NCBI GenBank assembly: GCA_016177735.1
Contig: JACOUS010000041.1
Span: 1 to 64,000 of the forward strand
Length of the DNA: 64,000 nt
DNA from: Ignavibacteriales bacterium
GTDB lineage: Bacteria > Bacteroidota > Ignavibacteria > Ignavibacteriales > Melioribacteraceae
Direction: 5' to 3'
Shown: positions 8,120-16,959 of the stretch, in pieces
Layout: the number at the start of each line of letters is the position of its first letter
How positions within the stretch are numbered: position 1 is the first letter of the stretch
Notes under the pieces: model-generated
The model's database searches: none
The model's input: the letters and a program-made list of their open reading frames with translations, nothing else
What the model was told of the DNA's origin: nothing
Position numbers and translations under genes: made by a program

Positions 8120-8461
8120 TCACAAACCCAATAATAATCTTATTTTGTTCTCAACCTCATTCAAAGTGTTTTGCGAAACAGTTCCGACATTTTGAATAAG
8201 TCTCTCTTTTGAAATAGAGCGGATGTCTTCACACTTTATAAAACTTTCTAATTTAAGACCTCCTTCGGGAGGTTCAATTTTAACATGAAGTGGAATTCCT
8301 TTTTTCTTTGCTGTAATCGGAATTGCAATAACCAAATCTGCTAAACTTTCATTGAATCTATTAACAGATAAAACGAGCGCCGGTCTAATACCCGATTGTT
8401 CTCTTCCTCGCTGAGGATTTAGATCAACTGTCCATATTTCACCGCGTGCCGGGTTTTTCAC
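8120..8461 (-). CDS. mazF: MazF/PemK-type endoribonuclease toxin
   Basis: This 113-residue toxin has the MazF/PemK pattern: RGEIWTVDLNPQRGREQSGIRPALVLS at the N-terminus, where the loop and the following arginine take part in RNA binding and cleavage, then VIAIPITAKKKG and the central IKCEDIRSIS. Family members cut mRNA at short specific sequences and stop growth when the antitoxin is lost. The start codon is GTG at 8461, sharing bases with the antitoxin stop (GTGA), so the genes are translationally coupled. All conserved blocks are present, so it appears intact. Confidence 0.93.
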   Translation of the reverse strand: MKNPARGEIWTVDLNPQRGREQSGIRPALVLSVNRFNESLADLVIAIPITAKKKGIPLHVKIEPPEGGLKLESFIKCEDIRSISKERLIQNVGTVSQNTLNEVENKIRLLLGL

Positions 8462-8712
8462 AATCGATCCTTTTTAATATTGTCGAGATTTGCACGCTCC
8501 CACGTTTTTCTTTCTTTCTTTTCTTCTGCCCAATCTTTTTTATTTGCCCGTAACTTTGAATAGGCTTCATTCACTTCTTCCCAGAACTGTACCTCTTTAT
8601 AATTTTCGAGTGCTTTCGAAATAATAGTCTGCATCGATTCACCCGAAAAATTTTTTATTTCTTGAAGAAGCTGATGAGTTCTTTTATCTATCCTAACTGT
8701 TGCTGTTGACAT
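8458..8712 (-). CDS. Ribbon-helix-helix antitoxin of the MazF pair
   Basis: The N-terminus MSTATVRIDKRTHQLLQEI fits a ribbon-helix-helix DNA-binding fold, with a beta strand followed by two helices. The charged C-terminal half would bind the toxin. I chose the ATG at 8712 because a GGAA ribosome-binding sequence lies just before it and the RHH strand starts there; a longer frame begins at 8739. Such antitoxins bind their own promoter: two direct TGTTTACA boxes lie just upstream (8729-8760). The gene overlaps mazF by four bases. Confidence 0.85.
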   Translation of the reverse strand: MSTATVRIDKRTHQLLQEIKNFSGESMQTIISKALENYKEVQFWEEVNEAYSKLRANKKDWAEEKKERKTWERANLDNIKKDRL

Positions 8713-8728
8713 CGTCGTTCCATTTTTA

Positions 8729-8760
8729 TGTTTACACATAAATATACAATTTTGTTTACA
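8729..8760 (-). promoter_or_regulatory. Candidate antitoxin operator, two direct repeats
   Basis: TGTTTACA occurs at 8729-8736 and again at 8753-8760, 24 bp apart, in an AT-rich stretch where the promoter of the RHH/MazF pair must lie. Ribbon-helix-helix antitoxins often bind such tandem boxes. No binding data; inferred from position. Confidence 0.5.
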
Positions 8761-8766
8761 AGATTA

Positions 8767-11760
8767 TCAATCATTGTTTGGTTTTAAAATTATTCCAATA
8801 CTTTTATGACCATTAATTTTTATTGTAAGCGGTTTATCCAGACGAATATGTTTTGTAAAATATTTTTCTTCCACAACATTGTGGCTGTCGAGCCATTGCC
8901 AGTCAATAAATCCTTGATCCGAAAATTCATCAACGGTGAAGTAGCCGATTTTAAATGAAGTAAGATTTTGGAAGAAGTGCGAACCTTGCGAAGGTGCAAC
9001 ATTGAAATCAAGAAAATTTGATTCGATGATTGCTTTTGCACCGTTTATTTGTTCCCACGTAACCGGAATGCCGAGCCAAGGATCGAGTGTGCCCCATCTT
9101 CCAACTCCGATTAACAAGTACGGTGTGCGTTCATGCAAAAGCTTGGAATTGAATTGTGTAATTTCGTGCGCTGCTTCCATAGCATATTTTCTATCGAAAC
9201 GTTTTACATCAATAAAAACAATATCGCGGACGGAAGTGATAATTCCGTTGCCGAGCACCTGACTGCTTTTGCAAAGAAGTTCATCGTGTTCAAAATGTTC
9301 GAACTCGAGTTCTTCAATTTCGCTGTTAACAACAAGCGGACGCATTTGAAGCAGTGCAAATTCTTTCGGCTTGCCCGGCGGCAAACTCAAGTTGACTGCA
9401 AATTCAATTTCCACCGGCGAGCCGGTTCCCCAATTTCCCATTTCAAGTAGTAGTTCCAAAATTTGAGGCAATGGAAAAACTTTTTGTTTGAGTATAGGCG
9501 CAAGAGTAAAAAGTTTTGGTCCGGGTCTTCCAGCTCCGTCGTAAATTATATTGTTATCGGGCGAATATGTTGATGCCGTAAAATCCAAAGTGCCGTCATT
9601 GAGCGCATCGGCAACGTTGTACTTTTTCATCAGTTTATCTTCATCAACAAGATTGTGCTGATATTCTTCCGAAAGATCGAGTGCAAAAAATTCGTGCGGA
9701 GTATATTTCAGCAAATCATCGATTGTTGCGAACTGCAAAATGTTCTGCGGATATTTCGGACAAAATCTGAAAGCTACTCCTCCTTCAACGATATACTTAC
9801 CGAGCCCCGGCGCAGTTGAAACAATCCCATCCGTAGATTTTAAAGGATGCGTCGGATAAAAATTATATGATTTTGCAACGCCGGAAAATTCGGGATAATA
9901 TTTTCCGTTGTGGGCAGCACCGACAAGTTTTTGAATTATCACCGCCATCTTTTCTTCTTCCAAACGGTAGGTTGTAACTTTTATGTAATCTTTCGACCGT
10001 TTGAAATAGATTGACATATAAATTCTTTTGATTGCATGAATCAGTTGTTTGAGCCGCACTTCAATATCGGGATGATTATTCGGCAGCATGTAAGTATCGT
10101 AAACGCCGGCAAACGGCTGACCTTGCGAATCTTCGAGAAGACTCGATGAACGCACGGCAATCGGTTCGTTCATTAGTTCGAGAAGATCGCGCAAACTGCT
10201 CAGTGCATATTCGGGAAATTTATCAGCTTCAAAGAATCTTTTTCTAATTTTTTCATCATCGCGTGTGCGGAGTGCAAAATCGAGAAGATTGTTATCGTTC
10301 ATGAATTGATCGAAAACATCAGTAGCCAATACAACTGCCGGCGGAACAAAAATTTTTACTTTATCAAAACGGTAACGGATTTCAAAATCGCTGAGAAGCC
10401 TGTTAACAAATCCGAGACCGCGGGCTTTGCCGCCGAGCGAACCTCCGCCGATTCTCGCAAAGACTGTTGTTGCATCGTAAGTATTTTTATCGAAATCGGA
10501 AATCACTCCGATCTGCCGCGCCTTTCTAAATTCGCGGACAGATTCGATTAATAATTGTCTCAGTTCTTCCGTTGAAGAAAAATCTTCCACTTTTTTTGGG
10601 CGCAGTTGATGAGCAAGCCAAAATTCTGTGCGTGCCTTCAGCCAATTTGAAAAATGATTCCGCGATGCATGATAATTGATCGACTCCACCGGAACTACCG
10701 TTAATTGTTTTTCGAGTTCGTTCAAGTTTCTTGCGCGCCCGACTTCAGTTCCATTTTCGGTTTTGAACACAAAATCACCGAAGCCGAAATTTTGTATCAT
10801 AAATTTTTTCAAGTCTTCGAGCAGAGTCGGCGAATCTTTTAAGAGAAATGACGCGCCGATTGTTGAAGCAATCTTTTCATTATCGGGAACAGTTGATTGA
10901 AGCAATATCGGAACATCGGGCTGATGTTCTTTAACTCTCTTTGCAAATTCAACACCGGCTTGCGGATCCGGCACACCCTCTTTAGAAAAATCAATGTCGG
11001 AAATTACGCCGAGAATATACTCTTCATATTTTTGAAAATAATTCCAAGCCTCTTCATAGTTTGAGCAAAGTAAAATTTTTGGGCGTGCACGCATTCTCAA
11101 AAATTTATGAGAAAGATTTATTCCTTCCGAAAGTAAACTTTGCGACTGCTGAAGAACAACAGTATAAATCAACGGCAAGTACGAAGAATAAAATCTTATG
11201 TTGTCTTCTATTAAAATTATTGATTGCAGACCGACACTTTTGGTATCGTTCTCAACATTGTATTTGTCCTCAAGAAATTTGATGATGCCGAGAACCATCC
11301 GGTAATCGCCTTGCCAGATAAAAACCTTATCAAAAACAGAAACACTTTTGGTCGAAAGCAGTTCCATCATTTCGGGATTATCATAACCGAGCAGAATAAT
11401 CGGTATATCGATCCCGGCTTCTCTAATTTTTTTTGCGAAAGAGACCGGCGACATATCTTCGATATGCAGAGTAGTAATAATCAGATCGAAACGGCGTTCA
11501 TCGTTTATTAATCGAAATGCATCCGCGCCGCTTGATACTTGCACAAGTTCGGGCGAGTGGCTCAAATTCAGTCCCTGATATTCTTGCCTGATCAATTCGT
11601 ACAAACGGTTGTCTTCTTCGAAGATGTACGAATCATACAAACTGGAAACGAGCAGAATATCGCGGATGCGAAAACGCATTAAGTTGTGGAAATCCTGAAA
11701 CTTCGAGTATCGGCTCTTTTCGATAAGTTCTTTGTTGAACTTGATGGGTTGTCTGTTCAT
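8767..11760 (-). CDS. Receiver-like domains fused to a PEP-synthase-type ATP/pyruvate-binding domain
   Basis: A protein of 997 residues counted from the ATG at 11760; a TTG at 11787 would add nine. Residues about 31-170 look like a degenerate receiver domain with no acceptor Asp in LIITTLHIED. Residues about 180-325 look like a second receiver with an acidic pair (IEDN), a candidate acceptor Asp near 255 (VISDIDF) and a late Lys near 308 (FLLKDS). The rest resembles the N-terminal ATP-grasp domain of PEP synthase and pyruvate phosphate dikinase (PPDK_N), with GGGSLGGKARGL, PIAVRSSSLLEDSQ and EIEFAVN segments. I see neither the swivelling phosphohistidine domain nor the C-terminal PEP barrel. 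It may phosphorylate another protein or small molecule under receiver control; function unknown. Confidence 0.8.
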   Translation of the reverse strand: MNRQPIKFNKELIEKSRYSKFQDFHNLMRFRIRDILLVSSLYDSYIFEEDNRLYELIRQEYQGLNLSHSPELVQVSSGADAFRLINDERRFDLIITTLHIEDMSPVSFAKKIREAGIDIPIILLGYDNPEMMELLSTKSVSVFDKVFIWQGDYRMVLGIIKFLEDKYNVENDTKSVGLQSIILIEDNIRFYSSYLPLIYTVVLQQSQSLLSEGINLSHKFLRMRARPKILLCSNYEEAWNYFQKYEEYILGVISDIDFSKEGVPDPQAGVEFAKRVKEHQPDVPILLQSTVPDNEKIASTIGASFLLKDSPTLLEDLKKFMIQNFGFGDFVFKTENGTEVGRARNLNELEKQLTVVPVESINYHASRNHFSNWLKARTEFWLAHQLRPKKVEDFSSTEELRQLLIESVREFRKARQIGVISDFDKNTYDATTVFARIGGGSLGGKARGLGFVNRLLSDFEIRYRFDKVKIFVPPAVVLATDVFDQFMNDNNLLDFALRTRDDEKIRKRFFEADKFPEYALSSLRDLLELMNEPIAVRSSSLLEDSQGQPFAGVYDTYMLPNNHPDIEVRLKQLIHAIKRIYMSIYFKRSKDYIKVTTYRLEEEKMAVIIQKLVGAAHNGKYYPEFSGVAKSYNFYPTHPLKSTDGIVSTAPGLGKYIVEGGVAFRFCPKYPQNILQFATIDDLLKYTPHEFFALDLSEEYQHNLVDEDKLMKKYNVADALNDGTLDFTASTYSPDNNIIYDGAGRPGPKLFTLAPILKQKVFPLPQILELLLEMGNWGTGSPVEIEFAVNLSLPPGKPKEFALLQMRPLVVNSEIEELEFEHFEHDELLCKSSQVLGNGIITSVRDIVFIDVKRFDRKYAMEAAHEITQFNSKLLHERTPYLLIGVGRWGTLDPWLGIPVTWEQINGAKAIIESNFLDFNVAPSQGSHFFQNLTSFKIGYFTVDEFSDQGFIDWQWLDSHNVVEEKYFTKHIRLDKPLTIKINGHKSIGIILKPNND

Positions 11761-11807
11761 AAACAGAAACGATTTTTTTTTATGCAAGTAAACTTATAAA
11801 AGTGTGC

Positions 11808-11840
11808 GTAGAGACGCCATTTTATGACGTCTCCGTTTTT
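11808..11840. repeat. Dispersed GTAGAGACG palindrome, copy 1
   Basis: GTAGAGACG and CGTCTC flank an 11-base centre and are followed by CGTTTTTG. The same hairpin pattern recurs at 13495, 13538, 26604 and, diverged, 26645. Confidence 0.75.
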
Positions 11841-11855
11841 GTGACTCTCTGAAGA

Positions 11856-12001
11856 GCATGTTGCATAACTCTTTGCGGAACTTCGTGTATTCTTCGTGTT
11901 CCTTTGTGAAAGAAAAGATCAAAGAAATTACACGAAGATTCACCGAGAAGGCACGAAGAGTCTCGAAGAAAAGACTACATTAATAGGTTTTGCAACAAGG
12001 C
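11856..12001. repeat. Imperfect palindromic element, MITE-like
   Basis: This fills most of the 339-bp gap between the fusion-protein gene and the lipoprotein gene. The left end GCATGTTGCATAAC and the right end GTTTTGCAACAAGGC are inverted and nearly complementary. Inside, CTTCGTGTAT (11881) pairs with ATTACACGAAG (11928-11937). No open frame is present. It could be a small non-autonomous mobile element or a long RNA hairpin. Confidence 0.45.
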
Positions 12002-12099
12002 TTCTACAGACATAATCCCACGCCCATTTTACCCCTTGATTTTAATTTTTCTACCTGATAGATTTCCAGTGTACTCCAATATGAAAAGGAGGGCACACC

Positions 12100-13482
12100 A
12101 TGAAAGTTTTACAAAAACTATTTCTCACAGTTATTATTTTTTCATTCGGCTGTAAAGAAACTATTGTCGAGCAAGTTCCAAAAGAATTTACAAACGACTT
12201 ACTTCATGCTGATCTTGTAGGGAAAGTCACACAAAAAGCCAGCAAAGCAAAAGTGATCATCAGTCAAGTTGCACCTATTGATTCGGTAGAAATTAATCCG
12301 TCTGACGGTTCATTTGCATTTCGTGATCTTCGCACCGGTAATTATGATGTGACAATCCGAGCTGACAATTACAGAATTTATCAAAGAGCAAATGTAATGC
12401 TTACCGGCGGCAGTATTATTTATTTGGGCGAAGTAAATCTTTCAACCGTTCCCGATCTTATTGAACAACACTACCCGGAAGATAATTCTGAAATTGTTTA
12501 CGATTGGCGCTACGGAAGAATAACCATCTCAATTTTATTCACACATCCGATGGATAGAGAAAGTGTTGAGAAAGCATTTTCTACTTATCCAGCTACCGAA
12601 GGAATTTTTTATTGGGGAAATTATACTCAAGCGCCGGTCAATTCATTTTTTGCCGATCCATTTACGGATTTTGACAAGAGTGCAACAATTACAACATTTA
12701 GTAAAATTACTTCGATGACTTATCACTTCGCAAAGAAGGATTCGTACACTGATACAACATACACAGTTACAATTGGAACGACTGCAAAGGATACATCGGG
12801 AAATTATTTACGCTTCCCTCTCAAGTTCAAATTCAAAACCGTGCAATCGTATTCTACTCAAAACGGAATTATGACCGATCCGGTTCACGGCGATATAAAT
12901 GTTTCGCCGCTCAATTATAATTACAGCGGAATCACAGTTACATTCCCGAGACGAATGGATAAAACTTCAGTTGAAATGTCAACACATATTTCGCCGCAGA
13001 TGAATGCAATCTTCCTCTGGCCCGAAGAAAATAAACTACGCATTTATACCGGCGGACCATTTTTATCCGATACAACAATTACCGTTACAATCGACAGCAC
13101 GGCTAAAGATAAAGATGGTACAAAATTAGGACACATATTTACGTTTTCATTTCAAACGGCTCCATTAAATATTGACAATACTTATCCGGCAAACGGACAG
13201 TTATTTGTATCTCCGACCGAACCGATTTATCTGACTTTCAGCAATTACATATCGCTTGAATCGGCAAAAAAAGCATTTTCAATTTCACCTTCTGTTGGCG
13301 GAACATTTTCATTCGGCGGATACTATCCTTACGAACAGTTGAATCAAATAAAATTTACGCCGACGAGTTCATTGAAACTGAACACCAAATACACGGTAAC
13401 CGTTTCAACAAAAGTTAAAGATATGCACGGATCAAATATGAAATCGGAATATTCCTTTTCATTTGTAACTAGACCAAATTGA
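12100..13482 (+). CDS. Lipoprotein with repeated Ig-like domains
   Basis: The signal peptide ends in a lipobox (FSFGC, Cys18), so this should be a lipid-anchored envelope protein. After the anchor there is a carboxypeptidase-regulatory-like beta domain (about residues 35-115, ending FRDLRTGNYDVTIRADNY). Three SbsA/Big_5-type Ig-like domains follow (about 120-255, 260-355, 360-460). Each has the pattern of a 'FxxPMDxxSVEKAFS' strand and a late 'YTVTVxTxxKDxxG' strand. Such proteins are structural or adhesive; no catalytic motif is seen. A strong ribosome site (AAGGAGGG) precedes the ATG. It is followed by two palindromic hairpins and then the sensor kinase gene. Confidence 0.82.
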   Translation: MKVLQKLFLTVIIFSFGCKETIVEQVPKEFTNDLLHADLVGKVTQKASKAKVIISQVAPIDSVEINPSDGSFAFRDLRTGNYDVTIRADNYRIYQRANVMLTGGSIIYLGEVNLSTVPDLIEQHYPEDNSEIVYDWRYGRITISILFTHPMDRESVEKAFSTYPATEGIFYWGNYTQAPVNSFFADPFTDFDKSATITTFSKITSMTYHFAKKDSYTDTTYTVTIGTTAKDTSGNYLRFPLKFKFKTVQSYSTQNGIMTDPVHGDINVSPLNYNYSGITVTFPRRMDKTSVEMSTHISPQMNAIFLWPEENKLRIYTGGPFLSDTTITVTIDSTAKDKDGTKLGHIFTFSFQTAPLNIDNTYPANGQLFVSPTEPIYLTFSNYISLESAKKAFSISPSVGGTFSFGGYYPYEQLNQIKFTPTSSLKLNTKYTVTVSTKVKDMHGSNMKSEYSFSFVTRPN

Positions 13483-13494
13483 AAATTGAAAAAA

Positions 13495-13518
13495 GTAGAG
13501 ACGTTCCGAGAACGTCTC
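13495..13518. repeat. GTAGAGACG palindrome, copy 2
   Basis: GAGACGTT and AACGTCTC pair around CCGAG, 12 bp after the lipoprotein stop codon. Same family as 11808 and 26604. Confidence 0.75.
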
Positions 13519-13537
13519 CGGCTGTGAAGTTCTAAAA

Positions 13538-13563
13538 GTAGAGACGCTATTTTATGGCGTCTC
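13538..13563 (+). terminator. GTAGAGACG palindrome, copy 3, possible terminator
   Basis: GAGACGC and GCGTCTC pair around TATTTTATG, followed by a pyrimidine-rich tract. Position after the lipoprotein gene suggests a transcription end; the T-run is interrupted. Confidence 0.5.
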
Positions 13564-13779
13564 TCTTTATTTGTTTTCGAAAAATTATTCGAGGCACTAT
13601 AAACTTGTCCGCCTTTAGTGTGATCACGCCTTTACAAATGCTAGCAACTTCCACAAAAAACAATACATCATTTATAATCATCGAATGATTAAGGATGATT
13701 ATTTTTTTATATTTTCAAAGAAGTTAAAAATTAGACAAGCATTTTTCATCGGCACAAAAATTTGTTATCTATCAAAAAG

Positions 13780-16700
13780 ATGAAGCATTTCACTAAACAA
13801 TTATTATTACTCATTCTCTTTTCCAAAATTGCAAGCGCCCAATTCTCTTCACTCAAGTTGGAACACTTCACCATTAACGACGGTCTCTCTAACAATTCAA
13901 TAAACAGCATTCTTCAAACCGCAGAAGGTTATTTATGGATTGCTACCAAAGACGGATTGAGCAGATACGACGGACAGAATTTCAAGAATTTCAAACACAA
14001 TCCGTTAGACCCAACTTCCATTCCCGAAAATTACATTATGACTCTGCTTGAAGGCAGAGACCAAACATTGTGGGTTGGCACATGGGGCGGCGGTTTATGC
14101 AAGTACGATCCGATTCATGAATCATTCGCACAAATAGAAAATTCTTCCGATAATTATATACAATGCCTCATCGAGGATCATTCCGGCAATATTTGGTACG
14201 GAACCACAACGAACGGGTTGTTCAAATACGACCCGAAGAATAAACAACTTACTTCGTACAAAGATAATCCGGGATTATCTAAAAAATTTCGGGATGTTAA
14301 CATTACCGCTTTAACCGAAGATCATAACAATAATCTTTGGATTGGAACATGGGATAAAGGATTGATAAAATTTAATCCCGTTACTGAAATTTTTTTTTAC
14401 TTCTCTCATGAACCCGGCAATAAAAATTCTATCTCGAATAATTCAATCTGGTCTGTAGAAATTACAGACAATCATTTTATCCTCGTTAGTACAAACAGCG
14501 GACTCGATAAAATAAATATTAACTCGCATAGCTTAATTCATTTCGCTTCCCCCTCTCCGGCACAAAATGATTTCTTTTCCACTGCAATCCGGTGCACACT
14601 TCGAGATACAAAAGGAAGAATTTGGATCGGTAATTTCGATTATTACGGTTTACTTTTAGTCGAGCAAGACAGAGCCGGTAAAAAAAATTATACTCATCTT
14701 AGAAAACAGAATGATGATCCATCCTCGCTTGTATGTGAACGGATAAGAAACTTGTATGAAGATAAACGCGGAAATATTTGGATTGGAACCGAAGACGGAT
14801 TAAATAAACTTCCCACTTTCAAATCCTTCACACAATACCGTTACATGCCGTTAAGAAAAAATAGTATCGGCGGCAGAGTTGTTAGTAATATTTTAGAAGA
14901 ACGCGACGGTTTATTGTGGATCGGTTATAACGGAGGCGGTTTCGACTGCATCGATCTTAAAACCAATATCCGCACACATTACAGAGCAGAGCCGCAAAAT
15001 AAAAACAGTTTGAGCGCAGACGATGTAATTGCTCTTTACGAAGACAAAAACGGAGTCATTTGGATTGGTACCGGCAACGGCGGTTTAAATCGTTTTGATA
15101 AGCGCACAAAAACTTTTAAGCGTTTTTTATTTGATGCAAATAATCCATATGGTATTAAAGCGAATTGGGTGCAGCAAATTTTGGAAACTCAAGACGGATT
15201 ATTTCTTGTAGGAACAAACGATGCACTGCAAATTTTTGATAGAGTAAAAGAAAAATTTTATCCGTTTAATCCGGTTACTGCCGATAACTCAATAAAATTT
15301 CCGGATACGGTTTCTATTAATTCTCTGTTTGAAGACAGCAAAAAAAATTTGTGGATCGGCACATGGTTAAGCGGACTCTTCCGCTACGATCAAAATTCCA
15401 AAAAATTATTTCACTATCTGCCGGATAAAAAATTTAATTCCATCAGCTCAAATAAAATTACGTCTATTATTGAAGACAGCAAAGGATTCATCTGGATTGG
15501 AACACACAGCGGAGGATTAAATAAGTTCGATAAACAAACCGGGAAATTTATTCACTTCACTACATTAAACGGGCTGCCGAACGATGTTGTCTTCGGAATC
15601 CTTGAAGACAATAAAGAAAATTTTTGGATCAGCACGATGAAGGGATTGGCAAGATATAATCCTTCAAAAAATTTATACAGAGTTTATGATGAAAAAGACG
15701 GCATTGTTCATAACCAATTCAACTGGCATGCGTACCACAAAAACAAATCCGGCAAAATGTACTTCGGCGGCATTGATGGATTTGTTTCATTCTATCCCGA
15801 TTCGATCAAAATGGAAACGAATGCTTCACCGGTTGTGCTGACATCATTCAAAGTATTTGATAAAGAAGCAGCACTGCCGCGCTCGCTTCCAAAAACAAAC
15901 GAAATAGTTTTCGAATATTATCAAAACTTTTTCAGCATCGAATTTGTTGCGCTCGATCTTCAGCCGCTGGAAAAACATCAGTTTGCTTACAAGCTCGAAG
16001 GCATCGATCCCGATTGGGTTCAAGCCGGAATTAGAAACACGGCTTTCTACACGGATATAAGACACGGTGAATACCGGTTTACTGTTAAAGCTTGTAACGC
16101 AGACGGAATTTGGGGAGCGCCGGTTCCACTCAAAATAATTATTATTCCGGCATGGTGGAATACGATTTGGTTCCGTCTATTTATTTTTTCGGCATTGGCT
16201 GCAATCGCTGTTGCATTGTATAAATATAGAATGAATCAGCTTTTGCAAATTGAACGCATCAGGTTAAACATTGCCGGTGATCTTCATGACGAAGTCGGAA
16301 GCAATCTCAGCAGTATCAGCGTCGATAGCCAGTCGTTAATGAAAAGTACTACTCTATCAAAAACAGAATTGGAGCTTTCAACAAATATCGGCAAAACTGT
16401 AAAAGAAACTATCGAATCATTCAGGGATATTATTTGGTTTATCAACCCTAAAAATGATTTTGGTGACGATCTCATTTTTAAGATGAGAGAGACGGCAGCA
16501 AAACTTCTTTCAAATATCGATTGGTCGTTTAATGTTCCTGATCATGTTCGTCTGGACATCTTCAATCTTGAAGTCAGACGTAACATTTTTCTTTTATATA
16601 AAGAAGCCGTCACCAATGTTATCCGTCATTCCGATGCTTCAAAATGCACAATTGATTTGTACGGAAATCAGAAAGACTTTAGTATGATTATTCATGACAA

Positions 16701-16872
16701 CGGAAAAGGATTTGATACGGTGAACGCCGGCAGTAATTACGGACTCGTAAATATGAAACGGCGCGCTGAAAAAATTAACGCACTATTAAATATCATCAGC
16801 GAAGAATCTACCGGAACAAGAATTGAGTTTTGCATGAACTATCAATCGAAGAAGAGTTATAAAAAAATATAA
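13780..16872 (+). CDS. Propeller-type periplasmic sensor histidine kinase
   Basis: A signal peptide (MKHFTKQLLLLILFSKIASA) is followed by many two-component-regulator propeller repeats, pattern 'LWIGTxxGGLNKFD', over about residues 20-690. These make a double beta-propeller sensor outside the inner membrane. Next is a Y_Y_Y Ig-like domain (about 700-790), one membrane helix (about 800-818), and a HisKA_3-type kinase core with the phospho-acceptor His836 in GDLHDEVGSNLSSIS. The HATPase domain shows NVIRHSDAS and DNGKGFD. I chose the ATG at 13780; an in-frame TTG at 13762 is possible. The NarL-type regulator downstream is the likely partner. The architecture resembles split hybrid systems that sense glycans or other polymers. 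Confidence 0.9.
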   Translation: MKHFTKQLLLLILFSKIASAQFSSLKLEHFTINDGLSNNSINSILQTAEGYLWIATKDGLSRYDGQNFKNFKHNPLDPTSIPENYIMTLLEGRDQTLWVGTWGGGLCKYDPIHESFAQIENSSDNYIQCLIEDHSGNIWYGTTTNGLFKYDPKNKQLTSYKDNPGLSKKFRDVNITALTEDHNNNLWIGTWDKGLIKFNPVTEIFFYFSHEPGNKNSISNNSIWSVEITDNHFILVSTNSGLDKININSHSLIHFASPSPAQNDFFSTAIRCTLRDTKGRIWIGNFDYYGLLLVEQDRAGKKNYTHLRKQNDDPSSLVCERIRNLYEDKRGNIWIGTEDGLNKLPTFKSFTQYRYMPLRKNSIGGRVVSNILEERDGLLWIGYNGGGFDCIDLKTNIRTHYRAEPQNKNSLSADDVIALYEDKNGVIWIGTGNGGLNRFDKRTKTFKRFLFDANNPYGIKANWVQQILETQDGLFLVGTNDALQIFDRVKEKFYPFNPVTADNSIKFPDTVSINSLFEDSKKNLWIGTWLSGLFRYDQNSKKLFHYLPDKKFNSISSNKITSIIEDSKGFIWIGTHSGGLNKFDKQTGKFIHFTTLNGLPNDVVFGILEDNKENFWISTMKGLARYNPSKNLYRVYDEKDGIVHNQFNWHAYHKNKSGKMYFGGIDGFVSFYPDSIKMETNASPVVLTSFKVFDKEAALPRSLPKTNEIVFEYYQNFFSIEFVALDLQPLEKHQFAYKLEGIDPDWVQAGIRNTAFYTDIRHGEYRFTVKACNADGIWGAPVPLKIIIIPAWWNTIWFRLFIFSALAAIAVALYKYRMNQLLQIERIRLNIAGDLHDEVGSNLSSISVDSQSLMKSTTLSKTELELSTNIGKTVKETIESFRDIIWFINPKNDFGDDLIFKMRETAAKLLSNIDWSFNVPDHVRLDIFNLEVRRNIFLLYKEAVTNVIRHSDASKCTIDLYGNQKDFSMIIHDNGKGFDTVNAGSNYGLVNMKRRAEKINALLNIISEESTGTRIEFCMNYQSKKSYKKI

Positions 16873-16959
16873 ACGACGGCAAAGAATGACACAATCGTGG
16901 TATGGCGTTGCCGCATGATTAATTTTATTTTGTCATAAAGGTAAAAACAACAAATAGAA

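Noticed and set aside
8767-11760. True PEP synthase or pyruvate phosphate dikinase
   Set aside because: The phosphohistidine and PEP-binding barrel domains are not seen, and the N-terminal half is receiver-like.
16885-16910. Reverse-strand partial match to the 25-bp upstream element before the regulator gene
   Set aside because: Only the ATACCACGATTG part matches with the middle missing; too weak to call.
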